Positions 52,281-62,828 of a stretch of DNA of 64,000 nt are shown piece by piece. The stretch is taken from positions 4,197,501-4,261,500 of the forward strand of contig CM076147.1 in the NCBI GenBank assembly GCA_038025085.1, written 5' to 3'. Numbering within the stretch: the first letter of the stretch is position 1; every line of letters begins with the position of its first letter. A program made the position numbers and the translations under genes. This DNA comes from Tetragonia tetragonoides (taxonomy: Eukaryota > Streptophyta > Magnoliopsida > Caryophyllales > Aizoaceae). A model generated the notes under the pieces. It did not search any database. It was given only the letters and a program-made list of their open reading frames with translations, and was not told the origin of the DNA.

Positions 52281-53532
52281 GGAGAACTCTATGGTAAATT
52301 GGTAATAAGAATTGGCAAGGGAGAATTATTTAATCTCAGTATATGTAGCATTACTAAAAGCTTTGTTTGTCTAGAAAAGGAGTGAAATCAGGTGTTATAC
52401 CATAAGAAATGGTTACCTAATTAATCCTCCGATTCAGTTTTTGGGTACTGATTTTAGAGGGTAACTTTTTAAATGTTTTGACTTAATTTTTTTCTCTTCT
52501 TTTTGTTTTGGGGAAGGTTTTTCTATTTATTTACGAGTATATGGTAGTAGTATTTTGCATAAGTAGGAAAGAAATTGGAGTGATTTGTTTCCAAACATGT
52601 GTTAAGTTTTAGACCATTTCTGCCCTTGAGTTCTAAAGGATAGAACGTCCAATTTTTTTGTAAGGATGGTCACTCTGGGTTGATCCATCTCGGAATAAAA
52701 GCTCATGAGTAAGTGATCAGGTATTGGGGGGACGGGGGATATAAGGTAAGGAAAATCCCAAATATTTTTAGTGGAATTTGAACCCTGATGGTGAGGCAAC
52801 ATCACAAGGTTAAATATCACTAGATCAATCTGTATTGGTTACGTCCAAACTTTTATTAGGTTCTGGAGACATTGATTATTTCCCCCTCCATGTTTCCACC
52901 CCAAATACATGAAGTCCCCTAATAAGAGAATTATTAAAAAAAAAACTCTTGAACGGAACTAAAAAAATTCTAAACTCTCATTTTGTATCGCTTTCATCTC
53001 TTCTAAAATCCTAAGATTTAATAAAACATATATTCAAATCTGGAGGACCAATTTGGTCATTCTCAGCCATTGATCGGTGTTTTCATCTCGTTATACATTA
53101 GTTTTGAGTTTTTTTTACTGTAAGTGGGATAAAATTCTCTCCCTTTATGGAGTTTTTGGATATTTTCATATGTTTTCTTTTTATAGAATTCATTATCGCC
53201 TATTGTGTGATCTATATGTAGTAGATGTAATATAAATTCGGAGATCATATATACAAGCGATCGATAGAATCATACAGAGTTTTGTGGCAAAGCGATTACG
53301 TTACTTACAGTGAAAATAGCGATTGCGTTACTTGTTGTGGCAATCCTGATCCAAGTATAAGGTCGATCCAATTTAACCCCACCCAAAACCAATCTGATTG
53401 ACTCGTTTGACATGTCTAAATCAATTATTTTACTGTTAATCACCCCTAGGATAAGAAATCGCTTATTTCCTAGCACAATCAAATGATGATTAGACTGAAA
53501 TGGATAACAGTTATTCACTCTATACTTGTAAA
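52281..53532. other. Intergenic, no gene seen
   Basis: The first 190 bp match the upstream flank of the other esterase copy. The rest is A/T-rich with no coding pattern or repeat that I recognise. Confidence 0.4.
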
Positions 53533-53546
53533 ATGAATCTTTAACT
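53533..53546. repeat. Left target-site duplication of LINE-3
   Basis: ATGAATCTTTAACT recurs exactly at 62043-62056. It adjoins a T-run (53546-53554) that is the LINE-3 poly(A) tail on the minus strand. Confidence 0.8.
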
Positions 53547-53714
53547 TTTTTTTTGGGGTCAGAAAGATTACGCTTAGTAAATTTACGTTAAATTAAGTTC
53601 ACAAGAGCGTTTAAATGTCCTCCTATGAAAGTCATCTAGGTACACTCCTTTACAAAAATCAGGAGGATGGTTAGCAATTACAAAATTGGTCTGCCAAGAT
53701 CCCTCATCCATACA

Positions 53715-54116
53715 CTACTTAGCCAAAATATCTGCTAGTTTGTTTATTTCACGTACATGGTGCTCAAAGATCACTTCCTCCAATGAGCTCTGAAGGTGCC
53801 TGCAATTCAGGATAATATTCGCCAAATTAGATACAATATTTTCTATATTCTTCAACATTTCTACCACTTGTGAGCAGTCCGAGCTAATGATCACATGCTG
53901 CCATCCATTATCTATGGCAATCTGTAGGCCTTCTCTGAAGCTAAGTAATTCAGCACAAACTGCTGGTGTCGCCCTTGTTCTCTTCTGAAAGCTGGACAGC
54001 CAGGTGCCCTGTGCATTCCTAAAGACTCCCGCAAGACCTGCAGTACAAGTAGAACCTGCAAAGGCTGCGTCTGTGTTGAGTTTTACCCACCCAACTGGTG
54101 GGGGTTCCCAATCCAC
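53715..54116 (-). pseudogene. LINE-3 C-terminal RNase H domain
   Basis: The 133-codon frame reads WVKLNTDAAFAG (first Asp), CAELLSFREGLQIAIDNGW (Glu), VIISSDCSQVVEML (Asp) and REINKLADILAK (last Asp). It is the RVT_3 type of RNase H found at the C-terminus of many plant LINEs. All four acidic residues are kept. A TAG follows at 53715-53717, after which LINE-like sequence continues for about 40 codons. Confidence 0.75.
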
Positions 54117-54270
54117 ATAGTAAGACTAAACTGAGCTTTTGGGTTGAAGGGGGTTATGCCGATGCATATTCCCAGGCTTAGCTCCAACAAGATTTGAGCC
54201 AAGAGACAGCAGGAACAAGAGTAGACTCAAAAAAAAGTTTGTTTCTTCTCAGCCAGATGTGCCAGAGAGT

Positions 54271-54835
54271 TGTTGGAGTATCCCTCCTACATGGAGGAAG
54301 AGCCCAATTAATTTGGGTTATATTTGCTTACCATATGGGTTATCCATATGATGTTTAAGTGAAGGGCAATTTCGTATATTCACTCACAAGTGGCTTCCCT
54401 TATAAGCCAAAAGGTTAGAAGGGCTGAGTGCAAGAGAGAGAAAGCCTAGACACTCAAAAATTCAGGAGAAAAGTCTAGAAGAGAAGAGGAGAGAGAGAAG
54501 AGGAGCCACCCACGAATTTTGGTGCTGGCAGCCCAGAAATCCGCCCCGATCGACGACCAAACGAACTCCGATCGTCGCGAGATTTTAGCACGTTGTTCCT
54601 GACATCCCCCTCTTCAAATCCAACGGTCAGAATTTCATTTGGAGCTCTCTAACTCAGTTTTCTAAATTCAGCTCTTATTTTATACGAAATTGTATTTCCA
54701 CTCTTTTGGGTGATGATTTGGGAGACTTGTTGTGCCAAGGTTGATCCTTGAATTGGTTATTGCTCATCTTTGCATCACAACCGGGGAAAAAGTCTTTGTT
54801 GCTTCCGCTTGTGTATTTGTGTGCTTTCCCCAACA
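54271..54835 (+). repeat. Copia-3 5' LTR (with internal deletion)
   Basis: 565 bp from TGTTGGAG to CCCCAACA. It matches the 3' LTR, apart from 230 bp missing between two CTTGA copies. The target duplication AGAGT is at 54266-54270 and 59700-59704. Confidence 0.9.
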
Positions 54836-54838
54836 TAG

Positions 54839-54850
54839 TGGTATCAGAGC
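54839..54850 (+). other. Copia-3 primer binding site
   Basis: TGGTATCAGAGC three bases after the 5' LTR, complementary to initiator methionine tRNA. Confidence 0.9.
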
Positions 54851-54889
54851 TTTGGTTAGAGTCATTGTGAATTTGTTGTGTTGTTAAAG

Positions 54890-57800
54890 ATGGATGAAAA
54901 ATCTGGTGTGCACGGAATGATTAGTTTGAATTCTGGAAATTACTCCGTGTGGAAAACTAAAATGGAGGATATCCTTTATGTGAAGGATTTGTATGAACCA
55001 ATTTTAAATGCAACCATACCAACTGGTGTTGTTGAAAGTGAGTGGAAAATATTGAACCGTAAAGCCGTTGGAACAATTAGACAATTTGTTGATATGAGTG
55101 TCCTCCAACATATTGCCAATGACACGAATGCTTATACTCTTTGGAAGAAACTTGAGACCATGTATGAAAGGAAGAATGCCTTGAGTAAAGCGTCATTGAT
55201 TAGAAAACTTGTGAAACTGGAATATAAAGATGGTGATAGCATAGTAGTTCACTTGAATGAATTTCAAAGTTTGATTAACAAGTTGTCTGCAATGAAGATG
55301 AATTTAGATGATGAGCTGCAGGCATTGCTACTACTTTGCTCATTGCCAGAAAGTTGGGACACTCTATTTGTATCACTTAGCAACTCCGCACCAGAGGGCA
55401 CGCTGACAATGGAAATTGTCAAAGCTAGTTTGTTGAATGAAGAAACTAGAAGGAAGGAAATGAGTTCCTCCACACAACCAGAGGCTAATGTGACACAAGA
55501 ATCAAGCAGGGGAAGAAGTAAGACTCGATATCCCCAGCATAGAGACAAGTCCAGGGGGAGATCAAAATCAAAGGGTAAGATCATTTGCCACTATTGTGAT
55601 AAGCCAGGCCACATTCAAAAACATTGCAGGAAAATGAAGAGAGACAAGTCCAGAGAAAGGAAAGAAAAGGGTGAGACATTCGGGCAACAACAAGAAGAGA
55701 AAGATAACAACACCACTGCAATTGCAACAAGTGATGAATTATTTTTTATTGGTGACCATTGCCTAAATCTAGATAGTGATGATTGTACTTGGGTGATTGA
55801 CACGGGTGCTTCGTTTCATCTAACCTCGCACCAAGATTACTTCTCATCTTACACCAGCGGTGACTTTGGCTATGTAAAGATGGGGAATGATGGCTCATCC
55901 AAGATTGTAGGCATGGGTACAGTGTGTTTGGAGACATCCACAGGTTGCAGTTTGGTGTTGAGAGATGTCCGACATGTTCCAGACATTCGGCTGAATTTGA
56001 TATCTCCTGGGTTGCTCGATGATGCTGGTTACTCCAGCAACTTTGGTGGTGGAAAGTGCAAGCTTATCAAAGGAAGTTTGATTGTGGCTCGTGGGAGCAA
56101 GCAGAGATCCTTGTATGTGATGCAAGCTAAGTTGTGCAAAGGAGAAGTACACGCAGTTGATGATTCCTCCAGCGAGTTATGGCACAAGAGACTTGGTCAC
56201 ATGAGTGAAAGAGGTATGCAAATGCTTGCTAAGAAGCAACTCCTTCCTGATGTTCAAGGTATGTCCTTGAAACCCTGTGTTGATTGTTTAGCTGGAAAAC
56301 AACATAGGGCAGCATTTCATACTCGTCCCCCATCTAGAAGAAAACATGCATTAGATCTTGTTCACACTGATGTATGTTCTATGGATACTAAGTCACATAG
56401 CGGTGCACTTTATTTTGTTACTTTTATTGATGATTATTCTAGAAAACTGTGGGCTTTTGTGTTGAAAACCAAAGACCAGGTACTACAGTTTTTCAAGCAG
56501 TTCCAGGCCAGAGTTGAGAGAGAAACAGGCCGGAAGCTCAAGTGTGTTAGAGCTGACAATGGTGGAGAGTACAGGGGTCCATTTGAAGAGTATTGCAAAG
56601 TACAGGGCATCAGGCTTGAGAAGACAGTTCCCAAGACACCTCAGCTGAATGGACTTGCAGAGAGAATGAACAGAACAATTGAAGAAAGAATTCGATGTAT
56701 GCTCTCTCATGCGAAGCTGCCTAGGATTTTTTGGGCCGAGGCAATGTTTACAGCAGTGTACCTCATCAACCGGTCACCTTCAGTTCCTCTTAATGGAGAT
56801 GTTCCGCAGAGAGTATGGACTGGTAAAGAGGTATCATTCAGCCACCTGAGAGTCTTTGGGTGCCTTGCATATGTTCATATTCCCAGAGATGAGAGGTCCA
56901 AGCTTGATAGCAAGACAAAGCCATGCATCTTCCTAGGGTACTCAGAGGATGAGTTTGGGTACAGATTGTGGAATCCAGTTAGCAGGAAAGTGATTAGAAG
57001 CAGAGATGTAGTGTTCTTTGAAGACAAAACCTTTGCAGATTGTGAGAAGAAGAAACAACCAGAGCCTTCTCCTAGTGACAGCGCCAACTCAGATCCAATA
57101 TTTCCTGAAGTAACTCCTAGAGTTCAAGGGGGAGAACAACAGGAAGATGGCAATGATGATCATAACAGTGATGATGGTGATGATGTTCAGCCACCACCAG
57201 ATCATACACATGAAGAAGAACCCCATGTACAACCAGAACCACAGTTGAGAAGATCCACCAGAGAGAGACAGCCTACCTCTAAATATCCAGCAGATGAGTA
57301 TGTGTTGATGACCGACGGGGGAGAACCTGAAAGCTACGAGGAGGCTATGTCACATGAGCACTGCAAGGAGTGGTATAATGCCATGCAAGATGAGATGAAA
57401 TCCTTGCATGAGAACCACACATATGACTTAGTGGAGTTGTCTAAGGGCAAGAGAGCACTCAAGAACAAATGGGTGTACAGACTGAAAACTGGAGAAGATG
57501 GTTCACCACCTAGGTACAAGGCACGTTTGGTGGTGAAAGGCTCAGGTCAAAAGAAAGGCATAGACTTTGAAGAGATTTTCTCTCCAGTTGTAAAGATGTC
57601 TTCTGTTAGAGTTGTTCTTGGCTTAGCTGCTAGCATGGATTTGGAGTTGGAACAACTTGATGTGAAGACTGCTTTCCTCCATGGTGACTTAGAGGAGGAA
57701 ATCTACATGGAGCAACCAGAAGGTTTCCAAGAGAAGGGAAGTGAGAAGCTTGTATGCCGTTTGAAAAAGAGTTTATATGGCTTGAAACAAGCACCTCGAC

Positions 57801-58888
57801 AATGGTACAAGAAGTTTGAGTCTTTCATGAAAGACCACAGTTTCCACAAGACACATGCAGATTCATGTGTGTTTGTGAAGCATTACGCCGGAGGTGATTT
57901 TCTCATTCTCTTACTTTATGTGGATGACATGTTGATTGTTGGACAGGATAAGGAGAAGATTGCCAACCTGAAGAGTGCCTTGAGCAAGTCCTTTGCAATG
58001 AAGGACCTTGGCCCTGCAAAGCAAATTTTGGGCATGCGTATCTCTCGTGATAGGAAGAACAAGAAGATATGGCTATCACAAGAGAGTTACATCCAGAAGC
58101 TGCTAGAGAGGTTCAAGATGGACAAAGCTAAACCCGTGAGCTCGCCACTTGCAGGTCACATGAAGCTAAGCTCCAGCCAGTGTCCTACAAGTGAGAATGA
58201 CAAGAAAGAGATGATGACGGTGCCTTATGCATCCGCCGTGGGGAGTTTGATGTATGCCATGGTATGCACTAGGCCAGACATTGCACATGCCATTGGGGTT
58301 GTTAGCAGGTTCATGTCTAATCCTGGTAAGGAGCATTGGGCAGCAGTAAAGTGGATCATGCGGTATCTCAGAGGTACTTCTAGAGTGTGTTTATGCTTTG
58401 GTCCCGGACAACCTGTGTTAGATGGCTACACAGATGCTGATTTGTCGGGTGATATTGATGCTAGTAAGTCTACCTCCGGATACTTGATGACAATTGCAGG
58501 GGGAGCTGTTTCATGGCAATCAAAATTGCAAAAGTGTGTTGCTCTGTCTACCACAGAATCTGAGTATATGGCAGCGGTTGAAGCTGGCAAGGAGTTTATT
58601 TGGATGAGAGATTTTCTAGAGGAGTTGGGTTTGAAACAAGACAAGTACCCTCTTTATTGTGATAGTCAAAGTGCCATCCACCTTGCCAAGAATGCAGCCT
58701 ACCATTCCCGAACCAAACACATACGGAGGAGGTATCATTGGATTCGAGAAGCGGTAGAAGACAAGTCATTTGAGCTTGTGAAGATTCACACCGATCTCAA
58801 CGGATCGGACATGTTGACGAAGGCCTTGCCTAAGGAGAAACTTCTTGTTTGTAGAAAGATTGCGGGCTTGGTCGAGCCCCCCATGTAG
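54890..58888 (+). CDS. Copia-3 Gag-Pol polyprotein, intact (1332 residues)
   Basis: The ATG at 54890 (MDEKSGVHGMISLNSG) is the first in frame. Gag covers about residues 1-230 (NYSVWKTKMEDILY, LRKL-type helix region). A CCHC knuckle CHYCDKPGHIQKHC is near 235. Protease DTGASFH is near 305. Integrase has WHKRLGHMSERG, CVDCLAGKQHR and catalytic HTDVCS, RADNGGEY and NGLAERMNRT. A poly-acidic linker follows, then RT with QLDVKTAFLHGDLEEEIYM and YVDDMLIVG, and RNase H with GYTDADLSG, STTESEYMA and YCDSQSAIH. The length and order fit a complete copia polyprotein. It would be cut into the particle protein and three enzymes. No stop or frameshift is seen. Confidence 0.92.
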   Translation: MDEKSGVHGMISLNSGNYSVWKTKMEDILYVKDLYEPILNATIPTGVVESEWKILNRKAVGTIRQFVDMSVLQHIANDTNAYTLWKKLETMYERKNALSKASLIRKLVKLEYKDGDSIVVHLNEFQSLINKLSAMKMNLDDELQALLLLCSLPESWDTLFVSLSNSAPEGTLTMEIVKASLLNEETRRKEMSSSTQPEANVTQESSRGRSKTRYPQHRDKSRGRSKSKGKIICHYCDKPGHIQKHCRKMKRDKSRERKEKGETFGQQQEEKDNNTTAIATSDELFFIGDHCLNLDSDDCTWVIDTGASFHLTSHQDYFSSYTSGDFGYVKMGNDGSSKIVGMGTVCLETSTGCSLVLRDVRHVPDIRLNLISPGLLDDAGYSSNFGGGKCKLIKGSLIVARGSKQRSLYVMQAKLCKGEVHAVDDSSSELWHKRLGHMSERGMQMLAKKQLLPDVQGMSLKPCVDCLAGKQHRAAFHTRPPSRRKHALDLVHTDVCSMDTKSHSGALYFVTFIDDYSRKLWAFVLKTKDQVLQFFKQFQARVERETGRKLKCVRADNGGEYRGPFEEYCKVQGIRLEKTVPKTPQLNGLAERMNRTIEERIRCMLSHAKLPRIFWAEAMFTAVYLINRSPSVPLNGDVPQRVWTGKEVSFSHLRVFGCLAYVHIPRDERSKLDSKTKPCIFLGYSEDEFGYRLWNPVSRKVIRSRDVVFFEDKTFADCEKKKQPEPSPSDSANSDPIFPEVTPRVQGGEQQEDGNDDHNSDDGDDVQPPPDHTHEEEPHVQPEPQLRRSTRERQPTSKYPADEYVLMTDGGEPESYEEAMSHEHCKEWYNAMQDEMKSLHENHTYDLVELSKGKRALKNKWVYRLKTGEDGSPPRYKARLVVKGSGQKKGIDFEEIFSPVVKMSSVRVVLGLAASMDLELEQLDVKTAFLHGDLEEEIYMEQPEGFQEKGSEKLVCRLKKSLYGLKQAPRQWYKKFESFMKDHSFHKTHADSCVFVKHYAGGDFLILLLYVDDMLIVGQDKEKIANLKSALSKSFAMKDLGPAKQILGMRISRDRKNKKIWLSQESYIQKLLERFKMDKAKPVSSPLAGHMKLSSSQCPTSENDKKEMMTVPYASAVGSLMYAMVCTRPDIAHAIGVVSRFMSNPGKEHWAAVKWIMRYLRGTSRVCLCFGPGQPVLDGYTDADLSGDIDASKSTSGYLMTIAGGAVSWQSKLQKCVALSTTESEYMAAVEAGKEFIWMRDFLEELGLKQDKYPLYCDSQSAIHLAKNAAYHSRTKHIRRRYHWIREAVEDKSFELVKIHTDLNGSDMLTKALPKEKLLVCRKIAGLVEPPM

Positions 58889-58904
58889 GAGTGAGGGGGA
58901 GATT
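58889..58904 (+). other. Copia-3 polypurine tract
   Basis: GGAGTGAGGGGGAGA directly precedes the 3' LTR and the polyprotein stop is only 16 bp away. Confidence 0.75.
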
Positions 58905-59699
58905 TGTTGGAGTATCCCTCCTACATGGAGGAAGAGCCCAATTAATTTGGGTTATATTTGCTTACCATATGGGTTATCCATATGATGTTTAAGTGAAGGG
59001 CAATTTCGTATATTCACTCACAAGTGGCTTCCCTTATAAGCCAAAAGGTTAGAAGGGCTGAGTGCAAGAGAGAGAAAGCCTAGACACTCAAAAATTCAGG
59101 AGAAAAGTCTAGAAGAGAAGAGGAGAGAGAGAAGAGGAGCCACCCACGAATTTTGGTGCTGGCAGCCCAGAAATCCGCCCCGATCGACGACCAAACGAAC
59201 TCCGATCGTCGCGAGATTTTAGCACGTTGTTCCTGACATCCCCCTCTTCAAATCCAACGGTCAGAATTTCATTTGGAGCTCTCTAACTCAGTTTTCTAAA
59301 TTCAGCTCTTATTTTATACGAAATTGTATTTCCACTCTTTTGGGTGATGATTTGGGAGACTTGTTGTGCCAAGGTTGATCCTTGATGATTGTGAATACCT
59401 CTAGTTGATCTAGGGAAGAACTATTGTTGTACCCACTTGTTAATTTGTTGATTAGTGGAGGTTTTGGCACCGTTTGTTAACGGTCCCGTGGTTTTTTCCC
59501 CACATCGGGGTTTCCACGTAAATCCTTGCGTCTCCTTGTTTATTTACTGTTTTTGGGCTGATTTATAGTTCCATTTGCTGCTGTCATTTTGGTTCAATAT
59601 TGTTTGGTTGCTTGAATTGGTTATTGCTCATCTTTGCATCACAACCGGGGAAAAAGTCTTTGTTGCTTCCGCTTGTGTATTTGTGTGCTTTCCCCAACA
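58905..59699 (+). repeat. Copia-3 3' LTR (full length)
   Basis: 795 bp. Contains the 230 bp (59386-59615) that the 5' LTR lacks, bounded by CTTGA at 59381-59385 and 59611-59615. Confidence 0.9.
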
Positions 59700-59704
59700 A
59701 GAGT

Positions 59705-60925
59705 AATAGAAAAGAGAATAGACCAGGGCATAGAGTTGATGGTCTGTTGAGCCTTGAGGTTAACTTGCAACCAATCTTTAGGAGGGGAGTTATAAAAGGT
59801 GTCAGGAAGAGGCAACTTGTCCCAGATTTCTCTAGCATAGCTACACTCCCTAAGTGCATGTGTAGTGTCCTCAGTACAAGCATTACACATTGGACAAGCA
59901 TCATCATCAGTAATATGTCTACAAAAAAGAGTTTTTTTTGCTAGCAATCCTGTCATGATAACCAAGCCAGATAAAGAACTGAATGTTGGGGGTATAGGCA
60001 GGGAAGCTTCCAAATCCAATCAAGGTTATTATCATCACAAGCCTGAAATTGCATCAACTCATAATACACATCAAAGGTATTAAATTTACTCCCTCTAGTG
60101 AAATTACAGTAGAGAAAATCATTGGCTTCAGACGTAGCAGGTATGGGTAGGCTAAGGATACAATCAACAACATCCAGTGATAAATAGAAAGAGGCTCTGT
60201 CCAAACACCACTGATTGTTAACAATGAAATCCTTAACCCTAAGCTCAGCTTCATTAGCCTGGAAAGGGCCCTCAATGAGGTCTCTGAGAGGGCCCCTTCC
60301 AGTCCAATTGTCAAACCAGAAGAAGATACTTTCCCCATTACCTACCACCCATTGTGTATTTTTGAAGAAGAGCTCCCAACCTTTACCCAGACCATTCAAA
60401 CATGGGAGCCAATGTTGAAGTTAATTTTTCCTTTTCTGCCAGTGATATATTTTGCTTTGAGGCATTGGCTAGCTAGATTGTCTTTCTTATGTGCAAGGCT
60501 CCAACAAAGTTTGGACTTTAAGATGGTATTAACAGCCTTGCAACTCCTAACACCAAGCCCTCCCACATCAGTAGGGGAGAAAACTGTTTCCTTTCTGATC
60601 AAATGGATCTTTTTGGACTCTTCAGTATCTCCCCAAAGGAACTTGCACATAATTTGATTCATGGCTTTCAAGGCTTTGGTCTGGGGTTAAGACATTGAAG
60701 GTAGTAGTTTGGAATAGCACTAAGAGTTGCTTTAACTAATAAACACAACCTTCCTGCATTAGACAAAAACTTAGACTGCCAATTAGCTAATTTGCCCTTC
60801 ATTTTGTTCACAATGAACTTAATATCATTTTGCGTTGGTCTTTTGGCTCTTAAAAGGAAACCTAGGTAAGTACCAAGATTATCACAGTTCTTCACTCCAA
60901 AAAGATCCTCAGCCATCACAATGAT
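59705..60925 (-). pseudogene. LINE-3 RT thumb and C-terminal region
   Basis: From 60919 the frames read CDNLGTYLGFLLRAKRP and WQSKFLSNAGRLCLLVKATLSAIPNYYLQC (the L1 thumb), then MCKFLWGDTEESKKIHLI, and a frameshifted GLGKGWELFFKNTQWVVGNGESIFFW. They end in a zinc-type segment (CPMCNACTEDTTHALREC). At least three frameshifts occur. The part runs into copia-3 at 59704. Confidence 0.8.
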
Positions 60926-60978
60926 TGTTACACTCGAATATAAATTATCGGGATATTTCTAATAGACCGATAGCTCGA

Positions 60979-61074
<96 letters not shown>

Positions 61075-61949
61075 CGAAAATATATTACTGTTTATAAAAT
61101 AAAGGTAGTTGATTAAATTTGATAAACTCCCACTATCTCCTACAACTAGCCACTAAAACATTACTCATGCATGGTAGTTATTTCCTACAAAAACTACCCA
61201 ATTGAATACTAACCCATGAAGTGATAGTGGTTGACTACATCCCACCCAGGATTGAATAATGGGTGGTTACTAGAAGACCAAGGACTCTCCTATTTTCCTA
61301 TAAATAGGATAGATGGAGCAATGAAGAAAAAGGGACAGGGTCCCACCGCAAAGTGGCGGTTCCACAAAGTGGCGGTTTTGTTTGGGGAAGTGTCCCACCG
61401 TTCGTTTGGAGATTGAGTCTCATCGCAAAGATGCGTTAGGAGTAGAGTAATGTAGTCTCTAGTGTAGTGTAGTTTTAGGAGTAGATTAAACGTAATGTAG
61501 TGTATCATACTCCATTAAATCCTCCCGTTTGTACTTGTCTACATCAATCAAATGAATGTCTTTTTCCGAATTACTAGTATTCAAACCCCCCTCGCATCCT
61601 ACTTGTTAAAGTAAAGGAAACCACGATCCCAACACAAAGCCAAAAAGTCTTGTAGAATAGCAAGGTTAATTATCAACGTGATAGTCAATTTGAACCACGC
61701 ATCGAAAAGCACTACCAACTCTCCAAAAAGGTCGAACAGTTGGTCGAATTGTGCATATAGGTGTGGAATTCTATCAAGTCACTAGAAACCGACTATCACC
61801 GTCAACTCGGAGTTGGGGGTGGAGGAGTAGGTTCGAATAGGGAACGGCCTACTCTAAGATAGTCCTCGACCTTATTTAGGACCTTTTTAAAGGCCGTAGG
61901 ACTACCATTTACGGTTGTCTGTGACTCCTAAGTACAAAACACGGCAACA
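60926..61949. mobile_element. Solo LTR inside LINE-3
   Basis: 1024 bp starting TGTTACACTCG and ending CACGGCAACA, flanked by ATGAT (60921-60925) and ATGAC (61950-61954). LINE-3 RT coding sequence continues on both sides, which confirms the boundaries. On the plus strand it has a TATA box (TATAAATA, 61299-61306). No internal region remains, so it is the product of LTR-LTR recombination. The parent family is not identified. Confidence 0.7.
60980..61072. repeat. (TA)n microsatellite
   Basis: About 90 bp of uninterrupted TA/AT dinucleotides inside the solo LTR. Length is likely to vary between individuals. Confidence 0.95.
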
Positions 61950-62042
61950 ATGACAGAATCAGGGGCATTTTTGGAGAGGACAAGTCTACTTTTCTCACAT
62001 AATTTTTTGGCCTGAAGCCTTGCAAAAAATATCAAGCACCGC

Positions 62043-62056
62043 ATGAATCTTTAACT
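62043..62056. repeat. Right target-site duplication of LINE-3
   Basis: Exact copy of the 14 bp at 53533-53546, 247 bp upstream of the cyclophilin start codon. Confidence 0.8.
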
Positions 62057-62303
62057 ATTGACTTAAATTCTTCCCATTTTTATTATAGAAAAGGGGAAAA
62101 TCTTCATGGAAGTGCGTGCATGAATGAAACGGCTGATGTTACCTACACAAATACACTTGTCCAGGTGACACTACAACGTCCAACGAACGACACGTGTGTA
62201 CAACATACGCCGCTTCACTTCACCCATTGCCCTTTATTAGCCTTCACCTTACCAAAACTCGTACCTAAGGCCAAAACATCTCCAAAAATCTCGTAAACCA
62301 GAA
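62057..62303 (+). promoter_or_regulatory. Remaining native promoter and 5' UTR of the cyclophilin gene
   Basis: Only 247 bp lie between LINE-3 and the ATG. A G-box/ABRE-type CACGTG core is at 62191-62196 in the context GACACGTGTG. There is no good TATA box; CTTTATTAG near 62231 is a weak candidate. Confidence 0.45.
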
Positions 62304-62828
62304 ATGCCTAACGCCAACCCAAAGGTGTTCCTTGACATCGAGATTTCAGGCAAACCATCGGGCCGTATAGTCATAGAGCTCTACGCCGATACGAACCCTA
62401 AAACCGCGGAGAATTTTCGAGCTTTATGCACGGGCGAGAAGGGTTTAGGAAGTGCAGGAAAGCCTTTACACTACAAAGGGTCCAATTTTCACCGTGTTAT
62501 ATTGGGTCTAATGTGTCAAGGGGGTGACATAACGTCATGTAATAGCACGGGCGGGGAGTCCATATACGGGCCTAGGTTTCAAGATGAGAACTTTACGCGA
62601 AAACATTATGGGCCCGGTGATGTCTCGATGGCTAACACCGGGCCCGATAGTACTGGTTCGCAATTTTATATCACATCGGTTAAGGCCGAGTGGCTCGATG
62701 GGAAGCATGTTGTGTTTGGAAGGGTGGTTGAAGGGTTTGATGTGGTTGAGAAGATTGACAGGGTTGGGTCTTGTTCGGGACAGCCTAGTGAGTTTGTTGT
62801 CATTGTTGATTGTGGCCAGCTTACTTAA
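62304..62828 (+). CDS. Cyclophilin-type peptidyl-prolyl cis-trans isomerase
   Basis: An intact intronless frame of 174 residues, the usual size for plant cytosolic cyclophilins, which are often intronless. It has no signal peptide, so it should be cytosolic. Family landmarks: [33 protein letters not shown], the plant loop [17 protein letters not shown] with the catalytic Arg, [21 protein letters not shown] with the Trp and His, and the ending DCGQLT. It catalyses rotation about Xaa-Pro bonds in folding proteins. Odd points, in human CypA numbering: Pro58 and Phe60 are Leu ([11 protein letters not shown]), Ala103 is Thr and Phe113 is Tyr (GSQFYIT). These line the substrate pocket, so activity or cyclosporin binding may be changed. 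The Cys usual after GSQFFI is Thr. Confidence 0.93.
   Translation: MPNANPKVFLDIEISGKPSGRIVIELYADTNPKTAENFRALCTGEKGLGSAGKPLHYKGSNFHRVILGLMCQGGDITSCNSTGGESIYGPRFQDENFTRKHYGPGDVSMANTGPDSTGSQFYITSVKAEWLDGKHVVFGRVVEGFDVVEKIDRVGSCSGQPSEFVVIVDCGQLT

Larger units (their letters stand above)
54271..59699 (+). mobile_element. Copia-3: intact Ty1/copia (Tnt1-like) retrotransposon
   Basis: A 5429 bp element with both LTRs, primer site, one unbroken polyprotein, purine tract and perfect 5 bp target duplication. The polyprotein resembles the Tnt1-94 type of Tork elements. Apart from the 230 bp gap the LTRs look identical by eye, so it is young and may be capable of movement. Confidence 0.9.
53547..62042 (-). 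mobile_element. LINE-3: 5'-truncated L1-type LINE with RNase H, host of two insertions
   Basis: LINE sequence is found at 61955-62042 (RT palm end, KASGQKI...EKSRLVLSKN), 59705-60925 (thumb and zf-RVT) and 53547-54270 (RNase H and tail). The 14 bp target duplication encloses all three. The 5' end is truncated within RT, as is common for LINEs. Copia-3 and a solo LTR are nested inside. Confidence 0.8.
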
